DNA of 64,000 bases from Longitalea luteola. GTDB lineage: Bacteria; Bacteroidota; Bacteroidia; Chitinophagales; Chitinophagaceae. Position numbers and translations under genes: made by a program. The notes beneath the pieces are model-generated. The model was not told the DNA's origin. It saw only the letters and a list, made by a program, of their open reading frames with translations, and did no database searches. Each line of letters opens with the position of its first letter. Within the stretch, counting starts at the first letter, position 1. The stretch covers positions 62,001 to 126,000 of the forward strand of contig NZ_JAFIQX010000008.1 of assembly GCF_017356035.1 (NCBI RefSeq). Direction: 5' to 3'. Positions 39,600 through 48,676 of this stretch are shown here, piece by piece.

Positions 39600-41936
39600 A
39601 TGAACAAAAAGAACATCTTTTTTATTACAGGTCTTTTCATTGCCCAGCTGCTGCCGCTGGTTTTGCCCGCACAAGCTGTATTGCCAACTTACAACATTAC
39701 GTGGAATTCACAAAGTAAGCATGCCGGCGAGTCCATGCCCTGTGGCGGCGGCGATATCGGGTTAAATGTATGGGTTGAAAAAGGAGACCTGCTGCTGTAT
39801 ATGGCTAAAAGCGGTTGCTTCGACGAAAACAATGCGCTGTTAAAACAAGGCAGAATACGTGTCAAACTAACACCCAATGTATTTGACGGTGAATACTTTA
39901 AACAGGAATTAAAATTAGCGGAAGGTTATATACAGATTGACGCACGGCATAATAAACAGCAGACGACCATCAAAGTATGGGTAGATGTTTTCCGGCCCGT
40001 GATCCATGTAGATGTTTCCGGTAATACGGCCGTAAAAGCCGACGTCGCCTATGAAAGCTGGCGCTATACCGACCGTAAAAGTACCGGCAAGGCCAATAAT
40101 GCCAACTCCTACAAATGGGCGCCGCCGGCGCCAGTAATTACTAATAAAGATAATATCGCTTTTGACGGTAATACCGTACTGTTTTACCATCGCAACCGCC
40201 CGGATGTGCCGAATATTTTTGACGTTACTGTAAAACAACAGGGACTGGATGCTGTAAAAGATCAGTTGTATAATCCGATAGCCAACCTCACTTTTGGCGG
40301 CAGCCTGCAGGGGACAAACCTGCAGCCGGCCGGCACCTATACCGGAACGTATATGGATACCGATTTCACGGGCTGGAAACTCGAAAGCAAAAAAGCAGCC
40401 CGCAACCACCAGATCACTGTTTTCCTGTTTGCTGCTCAAACTCCCTCTTTGGAGGGATGGCGTACCAGTTTACAGCAAGTAATAGCCAGCGCCGGTAAAC
40501 AAAGTGCTGCTGCGTGGCAACAGGCCCGCAACTGGTGGAAACAATACTGGCAACGCAGCTTTATTTATGTGCAACCCAATCAAGCTGACACCAGTTCTGC
40601 CCTATGGCAAACCGGCCGCAATTACCAGCTGTTCCGGTATATGCTGGGTTGTAATGCATTTGGCAGCTATCCCACCAAATTCAATGGAGGCCTGTTCACC
40701 TATGACCCTTCAGCGACTGATACCAGCTTACGGTTAACACCTGATTTCCGCAACTGGGGCGGTGGCATTCATACTGCCCAGAACCAGCGCCTGGTGTATT
40801 TTCCCATGCTTAAAAGTGGTGATTATGACCTGATGAAACCCCAGCTGGATTTTTACCTGCGCCTGCTGCGGAACGCTGAATTGCGCAGCGAAGTGTACTG
40901 GCATCATAAAGGCGCCTGCTTTGCCGAACAGCTCGAGAATTTTGGCTTGCCCAATTCCGCAGAATATGGCTGGAAACGGCCGGCCGATTATGACAAAGGA
41001 CTTGAATACAATGCCTGGCTGGAATACGAATGGGATACGGTGTTGGAATTTTGCTTAATGATGCTGGAAACGGAACGCTACAATGGCAATAATATCAGCG
41101 AATACATCCCATTTATTGAAAGCTGTCTGCGCTTCTTCGATGAGCATTATCAATACCTGGCCGGCAAACGGGGAAGGAAAACACTCGACGGCAACGGCGA
41201 CCTGATCCTGTTCCCCGGATCGGCGGCAGAAACGTATAAAATGGCGTATAACCCCAGCAGCACTGTTGCCGGCCTGCGTACTGTTTTAACGAAGTTACTG
41301 GAGCTGCCTGCCTCCTACCTTACCGATTCTGCCCGCAGGCAATGGCAATTGATGCTGTCACGCATTCCACCGATCAGTTTCCGGCAATTTGGCAATTATA
41401 CGACGATTGCGCCAGCCAGGTTATGGGAAAGGATCAACAATACAGAGTGCCCGCAACTGTACCCCGTTTTCCCCTGGGGAATATATGGCGTTGGCAAACC
41501 GGGACTCGATACCGCCGTGAACACATTCAAACACGATACCGATGCCATTAAATTCAGAAGTCATGTAGGCTGGAAACAGGATAATATTTTTGCCGCACGC
41601 CTGGGTTTAACCGACGAAGCGCTGCAACTGACCACCCGGAAATTAAAGAACAGCGGCCGCCGCTTTCCGGCTTTCTGGGGCCCGGGATACGATTGGACGC
41701 CCGACCATAACTGGGGCGGCAGCGGTATGATCGGCCTGCAGGAAATGCTGTTGCAAACCAATGGTAAAAAGATCCTGCTCTTTCCTGCCTGGCCCAACAA
41801 CCAGGATGTACACTTTAAACTGCATGCGCCCTATAACACAACAGTAGAAGCATCGCTTGTAAACGGGAAACTGCAATCGCTTATCGTTACCCCCGCGGAA
41901 CGAAAGAACGATGTGGTTGTTCTGCTGAAACCATAA
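39600..41936 (+). CDS. DUF5703 glycosidase-like protein (GH95-related)
   Basis: A 778-residue exported protein. The ATG at 39600 (MNKKNIFF) begins a signal peptide; an ATG eight codons upstream is in frame. The N-terminal domain shows NITWNSQSKHAGESMPCGGGDIGLNVWVEKGDLLLYMAKSG, typical of DUF5703. A six-hairpin (alpha/alpha)6 barrel with WHHKGACFAEQLENFG and a closing GSGMIGLQEMLLQT follows. The architecture resembles GH95 alpha-L-fucosidases/galactosidases but catalytic identity is not proven. It is divergent from the AraC regulator and 8 bp from a small exported gene. Confidence 0.8.
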   Translation: MNKKNIFFITGLFIAQLLPLVLPAQAVLPTYNITWNSQSKHAGESMPCGGGDIGLNVWVEKGDLLLYMAKSGCFDENNALLKQGRIRVKLTPNVFDGEYFKQELKLAEGYIQIDARHNKQQTTIKVWVDVFRPVIHVDVSGNTAVKADVAYESWRYTDRKSTGKANNANSYKWAPPAPVITNKDNIAFDGNTVLFYHRNRPDVPNIFDVTVKQQGLDAVKDQLYNPIANLTFGGSLQGTNLQPAGTYTGTYMDTDFTGWKLESKKAARNHQITVFLFAAQTPSLEGWRTSLQQVIASAGKQSAAAWQQARNWWKQYWQRSFIYVQPNQADTSSALWQTGRNYQLFRYMLGCNAFGSYPTKFNGGLFTYDPSATDTSLRLTPDFRNWGGGIHTAQNQRLVYFPMLKSGDYDLMKPQLDFYLRLLRNAELRSEVYWHHKGACFAEQLENFGLPNSAEYGWKRPADYDKGLEYNAWLEYEWDTVLEFCLMMLETERYNGNNISEYIPFIESCLRFFDEHYQYLAGKRGRKTLDGNGDLILFPGSAAETYKMAYNPSSTVAGLRTVLTKLLELPASYLTDSARRQWQLMLSRIPPISFRQFGNYTTIAPARLWERINNTECPQLYPVFPWGIYGVGKPGLDTAVNTFKHDTDAIKFRSHVGWKQDNIFAARLGLTDEALQLTTRKLKNSGRRFPAFWGPGYDWTPDHNWGGSGMIGLQEMLLQTNGKKILLFPAWPNNQDVHFKLHAPYNTTVEASLVNGKLQSLIVTPAERKNDVVVLLKP

Positions 41937-41944
41937 ACAGCACT

Positions 41945-42640
41945 ATGAAAACATTTCTGACCGCTTCGATACTAACGCTGACCATGAACCTGTCGCAGGC
42001 GCAATCGCCCTGCGATAACATCAAATACCTCGACAAGCTGGCCATGGCGCCGGCCGAACTGCCTGTGCAGGATTTTAAATCGATGGATTATAACCTGATC
42101 CCCGATTCTGTAAAGGCACGTATCCAAAGCGAGATCATCAAGGAAACATCCGCTTCTTTCTTTGCATCATTGCGCGTAAAAAGCGTAAAATATCTCGATT
42201 CGGCCATCAATGAAAAGCTCTTCACCCCTGTTGTCATTACCGACGACAATGAAAAGCCGGTGAACTTTGTATATGCTGTTTTTTACGAAATGCAATTCAA
42301 AGGGAGTATTCCTTTTGTGTTCAAACTGGAGATCAAACAAAATGGCGGGTTATTAAAGAAAGGACAGTTTGAAGGCATTTTTAACCAGAAGAAAAAGATC
42401 ATTCCCTGCACTAAAGCTTTATCGATCGCAGCTACCGATAAAGAAGCGCCCATCACCAAAGCGGGCGACATTTACATCTACTACAATCAAACCTATAAGA
42501 CCATTGTATGGCAGATCATGGAAGCTGATAACACGTCGGGCGACAGCCAGCATGTGACCGTGATCAATGTCTTTGATGGGGAGATACTCGAACGAAATGA
42601 GTTCCTGAAAGGGAATCTAAACTTTGATAATGATCTGTAA
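41945..42640 (+). CDS. Exported protein of unknown function
   Basis: A 231-residue protein with a signal peptide (MKTFLTASILTLTMNLSQAQ). I recognise no family. The mature sequence is a mixed alpha/beta single domain with IKYLDKLAMAPAELPVQDF near the start and two later segments that look like beta hairpins (EKPVNFVYAVFYEMQFKGSIPFVFKLEI). It starts 8 bp after the DUF5703 gene, so the two are co-transcribed. Confidence 0.75.
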   Translation: MKTFLTASILTLTMNLSQAQSPCDNIKYLDKLAMAPAELPVQDFKSMDYNLIPDSVKARIQSEIIKETSASFFASLRVKSVKYLDSAINEKLFTPVVITDDNEKPVNFVYAVFYEMQFKGSIPFVFKLEIKQNGGLLKKGQFEGIFNQKKKIIPCTKALSIAATDKEAPITKAGDIYIYYNQTYKTIVWQIMEADNTSGDSQHVTVINVFDGEILERNEFLKGNLNFDNDL

Positions 42641-42685
42641 GATCATGGTTAAATGAAGCAGGGTCAGCGGTAGGGTCCTTTATTT

Positions 42686-42777
42686 CTGATTTTTGGGATT
42701 TAGAGATTTTGCGATTTCATCAGGTTTTTGCTTTCCGACAAATCTCAAAATCTCTAAATTCCAAAATCTCTAAATTA
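42686..42777. repeat. Inverted repeat between convergent genes
   Basis: The left arm contains TTTGGGATTTAGAGATTTTG and the right arm contains CAAAATCTCTAAATTCC and a second copy AAAATCTCTAAATT. The arms can pair almost fully and would terminate transcription from both sides. It sits between the unknown exported gene and the GH127 gene. Confidence 0.75.
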
Positions 42778-44826
42778 TTACTTCCGGATCCACACCGTCA
42801 TATCCGACTTACCACGATTGCCCCATGCATAGTAAGGGATCATGGTTATTTTAACGGGTGTTTCAGTAGTCCTTACTTCTTTATACAATGCTTTCGACCA
42901 GTCGGTTTTAGGCTGCAGCAGACCAGTTCCCTGCAGTGTGGCGATCCTGCTCTTGCTGATCGTTGTCATTACCGGTTTCAGATCGTTCTTAACAGGTATG
43001 GCAATATCAAATACATTCGTGCCTTTAGGAAGATCGGTTGATTCCAGGCAATACACGATCGGTCCGCGCTTTACCGCCATTTGATTCCTGGTCTCTTCAA
43101 CCAGCGGGTTGCTTTCGATCAATGTCACCGGCATGCTAAGGTTCAGCTCAACCACATCGCCAGCTTTCCAGCTCCGGTTGATCTCTTCATATTCCGCCGC
43201 TTTTGCTTTCAGGGCCACTGGTTTGCCATTTACTTTCAGTTCGGCTTTTTTACACCAGCCAGGAATGCGAAGGAACAAAGAGAAAGGATTGTCCGGCGCT
43301 TTGTTCACTGTGAACTTAATAGCTCCATCCCAGGGATAATTGCTTTGTTGCGACATTTCAACTGCACCGCCTTTCTTCAGCTCGGTTGACAATTTGTTGC
43401 CGCCATACATATGCACCCATACACCTTTATCTGAAGTAGTGTATGCATAATCGCTCACCTGCGTCATGGTGCGAACCGTATTGGGCGGACAACAGTTCGA
43501 CAGACTGATATAGGGGATCCGTCCACCAGACCAACGTAATGTGTAAGGAAAATCACCGGAAGCACTGAGCGGATTCGTATAAAAGAAATTATTACCATCG
43601 AGGCTGATGCCCGATAAGACAGCATTATACAATTCCAGCTCTACAATATCGGCATATTTGGCATCACCAGACAACAACAACATGCGCCAGTTCCATAACA
43701 GGTTGCCGATGTTGGCGCAGGTCTCATTGTGCGCGGTCATGTTCGGTAATTGATAAGCGCGGCCATAAGCCTGGTGTGTTTTCTGAATGAAAGGAGGTTT
43801 ATAAGAAGTACCATACGGAGAAACGCCATCATACAGGGCGCCGCAACCACCGGTCACATACATTTTACGGTATACCACATCATCCCAGATGCTGTGCAGG
43901 CAATCCATTAAAGAATCATCACCGGTTTCAGCATATACGTCGGCTACACCGGCATACAGGTAGTTGGCTCTAACGGCATGGCCCATGGCCTCTTTCTGCT
44001 GACGGAAAGGAATGCGGTCCTGGTTATCGTCGGTGCCGTCCTGCACCAATCCGCGGATATTAATGAGATTGATCGCCAGTTGCAGGTACCTGGGATCTTT
44101 CGTTGTACGATAGAGTTCTACCACACCCATGTAATGTGAGGGACAAATAGCATTACGCGCCAGTTCCGGTGAAGAACGTTTGTAAAAAGCATCCAGGTAA
44201 TCGGCAGCTTTAATAGCTACGTTCAGCAATGTTTTTTTACCGGTAACCCGGTAATGCACACAGCCGGCCGTCATCAGGTGCCCGAGATTGTAGGTCTCAA
44301 AATTCAACCTGTCGGCAAAGGCGGTTTCTTTTTTTGTTTTTTTACGCTCTTCAATGATTACCGGCGTATGAATGTAGCCATCTTCCCGCTGACAGGCAGC
44401 AATGGTTGCAATGGCTGTATCCATCATGGTCTCCAGTTTCCTGTCTTTTGTTACGGCATAGAGTTTAGCCACGCCTTCAAGCAGTTTGTAAAAATCACCA
44501 TCATGAAACGGAGGGCCTGAATGGGAACCGGTATCCTTTCCGGCCGCAATCTCGAAATTTTTATAGGCATGGCTGACCTTGGCATCGGTATAGGTCCGCC
44601 ACAAATTAGGCACCATGGAATCCTTACATACCTGCATACGTTCTCCCCAGAATCCGCTTGTCCATACAACGGCATTCATGTTTACCGGTTGCAGTTTAGC
44701 GTGGGTACTTTTGCTGGTATTCACCAGGCTGTTGTCCTGACTATACACACAATCACCTACTACCAACAGGAAGAAAAAAAGATGAATACGTCTATACATA
44801 GCTTTTACAAAATTTTTAAAATTCAT
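42778..44826 (-). CDS. GH127 beta-L-arabinofuranosidase-like (DUF1680)
   Basis: A 682-residue exported (alpha/alpha)6-barrel glycosidase. Residues known to build the zinc-cysteine active site of family GH127 are all present: Glu368 and Cys370 in NETCANIGN, and Cys445-Cys446 in SNCCPPN. Cys446, or its neighbour, would be the nucleophile. GH127 enzymes remove beta-L-arabinofuranose from plant glycans, including pectin side chains. The start at 44826 overlaps the GH106 stop by one base (TAATG), so translation is coupled; an internal ATG at 44799 gives a better signal peptide and is an alternative. Confidence 0.88.
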   Translation of the reverse strand: MNFKNFVKAMYRRIHLFFFLLVVGDCVYSQDNSLVNTSKSTHAKLQPVNMNAVVWTSGFWGERMQVCKDSMVPNLWRTYTDAKVSHAYKNFEIAAGKDTGSHSGPPFHDGDFYKLLEGVAKLYAVTKDRKLETMMDTAIATIAACQREDGYIHTPVIIEERKKTKKETAFADRLNFETYNLGHLMTAGCVHYRVTGKKTLLNVAIKAADYLDAFYKRSSPELARNAICPSHYMGVVELYRTTKDPRYLQLAINLINIRGLVQDGTDDNQDRIPFRQQKEAMGHAVRANYLYAGVADVYAETGDDSLMDCLHSIWDDVVYRKMYVTGGCGALYDGVSPYGTSYKPPFIQKTHQAYGRAYQLPNMTAHNETCANIGNLLWNWRMLLLSGDAKYADIVELELYNAVLSGISLDGNNFFYTNPLSASGDFPYTLRWSGGRIPYISLSNCCPPNTVRTMTQVSDYAYTTSDKGVWVHMYGGNKLSTELKKGGAVEMSQQSNYPWDGAIKFTVNKAPDNPFSLFLRIPGWCKKAELKVNGKPVALKAKAAEYEEINRSWKAGDVVELNLSMPVTLIESNPLVEETRNQMAVKRGPIVYCLESTDLPKGTNVFDIAIPVKNDLKPVMTTISKSRIATLQGTGLLQPKTDWSKALYKEVRTTETPVKITMIPYYAWGNRGKSDMTVWIRK

Positions 44827-47800
44827 TACGGTTGTTCTGTTACGATCATTGCCGGCCCCAGTAAACCCGCCGGCAACAGCGGTTTATCCTTTGCCCAGAA
44901 AGGGGCATTCGTTTTGGTAATTTTTTTGTGCTCCGGCAAAGACAGATCTCCTTTGAGCCGGTTGAACCAGGTATTGGTAACGGCTATCTGCAAGTCATTT
45001 TTACCAGGGCGCAGGGCTTTTGTAATATCAACGCGGTAAGGAGGTGTCCACATAACGCCACAAGCCTTACCATTAACATATACTTCGCCGAGGTTCGCTA
45101 TATTTCCGGTTTCCAACCACACGCGCGTGCCGGCAGCAATTGGTTTATTATAGTCTACCGTCGTGGCATACACTGCTGTACCGGAGTAATACCTGATCGC
45201 CGCATCGTTCTCTTTTGACCAGTCTTTCAACTGCTCAAACACCACCGGTTTCGCTGGTCCGCCTTTCGTGCTATCGAATGTGACCGTCCAGGCATTTTGA
45301 ATTTGCTGCCGAGTAACAGCCAGGCCGGCCTGCATATTGGCAAAGTTTGTTCTTGTAGTTGCTTTACGAAAAACCACAAAAAGCGACCCGTTGGCCGGCA
45401 GCACCAGCGGCAATTGCGTACAACCGTTTTTGATGGTATACATGTCAGCAGGCATCTCATCACCTGAAACGGGGTCCCAGATCTCCGGTACCCGGCCTGT
45501 AACCCGGAATGATGCAATCATCCCCCGCGCTTCGTTCCGCTGATTGCTGATGAAGTAAATATCAAAACCGTTATCTGCCCTGTGCGTCCAGGCTATGTCG
45601 CGCACCGGCTTGCCTGCTTCATCCATCGCCGCCATATCTTTTGCAAGTCCAAGCGGCTCAAAAGAACTTTCTTTATAGGGCCCCTGCACCACCGTCCCTT
45701 TCCCAACATTCCATTTCATCAATTTTCCGGCAGGCGCTTTTTTCCAGACAGCACCCGCGATCGTTTTCACCTGTTTATCGGCTGCGGCCGATTGTGTGAG
45801 GCTGTACGATCTCTCAGGCGCGTCGTTGACAATAATGGTTGCACCGGCCTGCACTAATTCTGCAATTTTTTTGGCCACTGCGGGCGTCATGCGTTTATTC
45901 ACCGGCGACATGGGATGTGGTTGCGGTAATACCAGTATTTTGTAACTGGCGCCGCCTGGAAATTCTACCCTTCCATTGCGCACAGTTGCCTTCATCAACA
46001 CATCGGGGTTGAAGCAATCGTAAGCATAACCCTGTAAAGGATCGATCCAGTCTTCCGGGTCCGCCATATTGGCCGTATGCGTTACCCCTTCCGGCATCGT
46101 TCGCAAGGGATTACCCAGGTTTGCCAATCGCTTCTTCTCTGCCTGAACAATTGAATCGCCGAAAATGCCGGGCAGGGTTTTCACCAGCCGGTCGGGCAGG
46201 ATAGAACGGCGCGGAATTTCTTCGCCGGTGAAAACGGCTATGTCTACCACCGGTTTACCCAATTGCAGCAAAGCCTGGCAACGATGTGCGTATTCCACCC
46301 ATGCTTTACCGGGCTTCCACCAGGTTTGATTCCGCTGAAAATACAATCCGATCCCATTCAGCGTCATACCTGGTGCACGATCTACCCAGGGATTGTGCAT
46401 GAACACATGGTACGCCATGCGATTGACGCCTAATGCGAAATTGCGATCCTTCAGCACTTTTAACATCCCGGGATGTTCATCCCAGGCCGTACGTAATTCG
46501 GTAAAAGCTTCCGCCCCAATAATTTGTTTACCATAGATATGGGCGCCTGAAATAGCATCGAACATATCGTTCGGTTTATCATGAGTTGGGCTGCGCACCC
46601 AGAACTCGCCCATGGGAATATCCACCACCTGGTAATGCAGCAGGCCATCACTTGTCATGGTAGGCGCAATGGTTTCCCCGGTCATTATACAACCTTTCTC
46701 AGCCGACAGCTTTTTGAGGGTCACATAGAAATTATCCTTTACCAGCTCCATAATTGTCTGTCTGACATCATATAGGAACCGTTCGGATACATCGGCGCTC
46801 TGCACCGGCACCCCGCTCATGGCAATAAGGTAAGGTAAACAATCGTAACCCCGACGTTTATTAAACTCCTGCCTGAAAACCGGCGACCAGTTCTGGCTGC
46901 CGCATTCCCAGCTATCCAGGTGCAGCATTTTTAACACTTCTTTAGTTATATCGGGACCGGCCCGGCGAATGGCTTCACCAAACCAGCTGTTGAACTGCAG
47001 GGTCACTGCTTCGGGATTGAATTTATCACACTCCAGCCCCTTACCACCACCACCGGTTGAATTGGTTTGGCCGGTAGACGTATGACCAATGCGCATTATG
47101 GTCCAGTTGCCTTCGGGCACATCCCAGCTAAGGCGGCCATCGGGTGTCATTTTATCGGTGATGTTTATAATACGATTTAATGGCACACATAAGGAATCAG
47201 GGACCATTGCAGCAGTAGTGCGTTCGCTTACCCGCCACACAGAACCGTTCTTTCCTTCATATTGATGGATCACCGGCTCGCCGGATAAAATAATGCCATT
47301 CACCTTCAACACCGGTTTCCATTTGGCAGCGTCCAGGTCTTCCGATCCGGGCTCCAATCCTGTTCTGTCATATACAAACCGGAAATAACGGGCGGTGGTG
47401 GGCTTTATGGAATAGGTAATATCTGCATCGGTATCCTGCCAGCCACTGCGCGGCGCCTGCATGCGCTCAAGTTGTTTGAACTGTTTGCCATCATTGCTTA
47501 CCAGGATCTGTAACTGGCGCGACGGATAGTTCGTACCACTGGGACGGATAATTATCGAGCGGCAGGTAAACGGCTTATCGTAGGCATACTGGATCCAGCA
47601 GGCACTGTCGCTTCTAAAACTCTGGCGGTTATTTTTCTCTGTAAGGAATTGCGGCGATACACCGGCTACACTGCTCGTAACCACCGGCACCATAGCTGTA
47701 TCGGCAATGCTTTTTTTGATCATGGTAGGATATGCAAACACAGCTATATCCCGGTAATAATTCACCCGCGTTTCCGGCTGAGGTAAAATATCATTGAATT

Positions 47801-48305
47801 TCTTTTTACCGCTTACATAAGTTGTTGTGCTCACGACCCGCTGCATCGACATTTCGGGTTTTATCCAGGGGCCGCCGGCCAATGCAAACCCATCACTGAC
47901 GTGCATACCCAGCTGCAGATTCAGCCGTTTGGCCTCCTGCATCGCAAACAACACCAGGTTCCACCAATGAGGCGTCAATTGCTGCGCCGGCGGGTTAACC
48001 AGGGGCACACTGTCGGCGCCTTTGATGAACATCATATACGCACCACCAATGCCGGCGTCTTTCATAGCCTCCAGGTCGGCAGTAATGCCTTCTTTGGAAG
48101 CCGCCGCCTGCATCCAGTACCAGATCACCCAGGGTTTGGCTGATTCAGGCGGATGACGGAACAAGTCATCTAATGAAGTATCTGATACAGGGGCATTTTT
48201 TGTGAACGCAATCGTTCCCGGAAACTTTTTAGCATACGGGAACAGGAATAATACACCTAAACTGCATAGAATTACAATGGTACGTTTTCTCATCCTTGTT
48301 GTCAT
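44826..48305 (-). CDS. GH106 alpha-L-rhamnosidase-like enzyme
   Basis: A 1159-residue exported protein with the GH106 N-terminal signature PPESAKPWVIWYWMQAAASKEGITADLEAMKDAGIGGAYMMF, a TIM barrel (about 60-500), a long central part, and a C-terminal beta sandwich (NIANLGEVYVNGKACGVMWTPPYRVDITKAL). GH106 enzymes cut alpha-L-rhamnose from rhamnogalacturonan, including RG-II. It heads an operon with GH127 (one-base overlap) and lies downstream of SusD, separated by a heptad array. Confidence 0.85.
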   Translation of the reverse strand: MTTRMRKRTIVILCSLGVLFLFPYAKKFPGTIAFTKNAPVSDTSLDDLFRHPPESAKPWVIWYWMQAAASKEGITADLEAMKDAGIGGAYMMFIKGADSVPLVNPPAQQLTPHWWNLVLFAMQEAKRLNLQLGMHVSDGFALAGGPWIKPEMSMQRVVSTTTYVSGKKKFNDILPQPETRVNYYRDIAVFAYPTMIKKSIADTAMVPVVTSSVAGVSPQFLTEKNNRQSFRSDSACWIQYAYDKPFTCRSIIIRPSGTNYPSRQLQILVSNDGKQFKQLERMQAPRSGWQDTDADITYSIKPTTARYFRFVYDRTGLEPGSEDLDAAKWKPVLKVNGIILSGEPVIHQYEGKNGSVWRVSERTTAAMVPDSLCVPLNRIINITDKMTPDGRLSWDVPEGNWTIMRIGHTSTGQTNSTGGGGKGLECDKFNPEAVTLQFNSWFGEAIRRAGPDITKEVLKMLHLDSWECGSQNWSPVFRQEFNKRRGYDCLPYLIAMSGVPVQSADVSERFLYDVRQTIMELVKDNFYVTLKKLSAEKGCIMTGETIAPTMTSDGLLHYQVVDIPMGEFWVRSPTHDKPNDMFDAISGAHIYGKQIIGAEAFTELRTAWDEHPGMLKVLKDRNFALGVNRMAYHVFMHNPWVDRAPGMTLNGIGLYFQRNQTWWKPGKAWVEYAHRCQALLQLGKPVVDIAVFTGEEIPRRSILPDRLVKTLPGIFGDSIVQAEKKRLANLGNPLRTMPEGVTHTANMADPEDWIDPLQGYAYDCFNPDVLMKATVRNGRVEFPGGASYKILVLPQPHPMSPVNKRMTPAVAKKIAELVQAGATIIVNDAPERSYSLTQSAAADKQVKTIAGAVWKKAPAGKLMKWNVGKGTVVQGPYKESSFEPLGLAKDMAAMDEAGKPVRDIAWTHRADNGFDIYFISNQRNEARGMIASFRVTGRVPEIWDPVSGDEMPADMYTIKNGCTQLPLVLPANGSLFVVFRKATTRTNFANMQAGLAVTRQQIQNAWTVTFDSTKGGPAKPVVFEQLKDWSKENDAAIRYYSGTAVYATTVDYNKPIAAGTRVWLETGNIANLGEVYVNGKACGVMWTPPYRVDITKALRPGKNDLQIAVTNTWFNRLKGDLSLPEHKKITKTNAPFWAKDKPLLPAGLLGPAMIVTEQP

Positions 48306-48329
48306 ATCGGACGTGAAGATAAAACCATA

Positions 48330-48665
48330 AAATCACAAATCTCAAATCACAAGAACCAAAAAATAAATCGCAAATACCAAATCACAAGAACCAAATAATA
48401 AATCGCAAATCCCAAATCACAAGAACCAAATAATAAATCGCAAATCCCAAATCACAAGAACCAAAAAATAAATCCAAATCTCAAATCACAAGAACCAAAT
48501 AATAAATCGCAAATACCAAATCGCAAGAACCAAATAATAAATCGCAAATCTCAAATCACAAGAACCAAAAAATAAATCAAATCCCAAATCGCAAGAACCA
48601 AATAAATCTCAAATTCCAACCTTTGGTGCTTGTGATTTATTTGGTTCTTGAGTATTGGTTCTTGG
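48330..48665. repeat. 35-bp (5x7) tandem array with an inverted copy
   Basis: About 280 bp built of the heptads CAAATAC/CAAATCA/CAAGAAC/CAAATAA/TAAATCG in order. The word CAAGAACC occurs at 48350, 48385, 48420 and 48455, exactly 35 bp apart; later copies have small deletions. An inverted copy at 48629-48665 (CTTGTGATTTATTTGG and TTGGTTCTTGG) can fold back on it. It lies between SusD and GH106. Confidence 0.9.
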
Positions 48666-48676
48666 CTCTTTTATCG

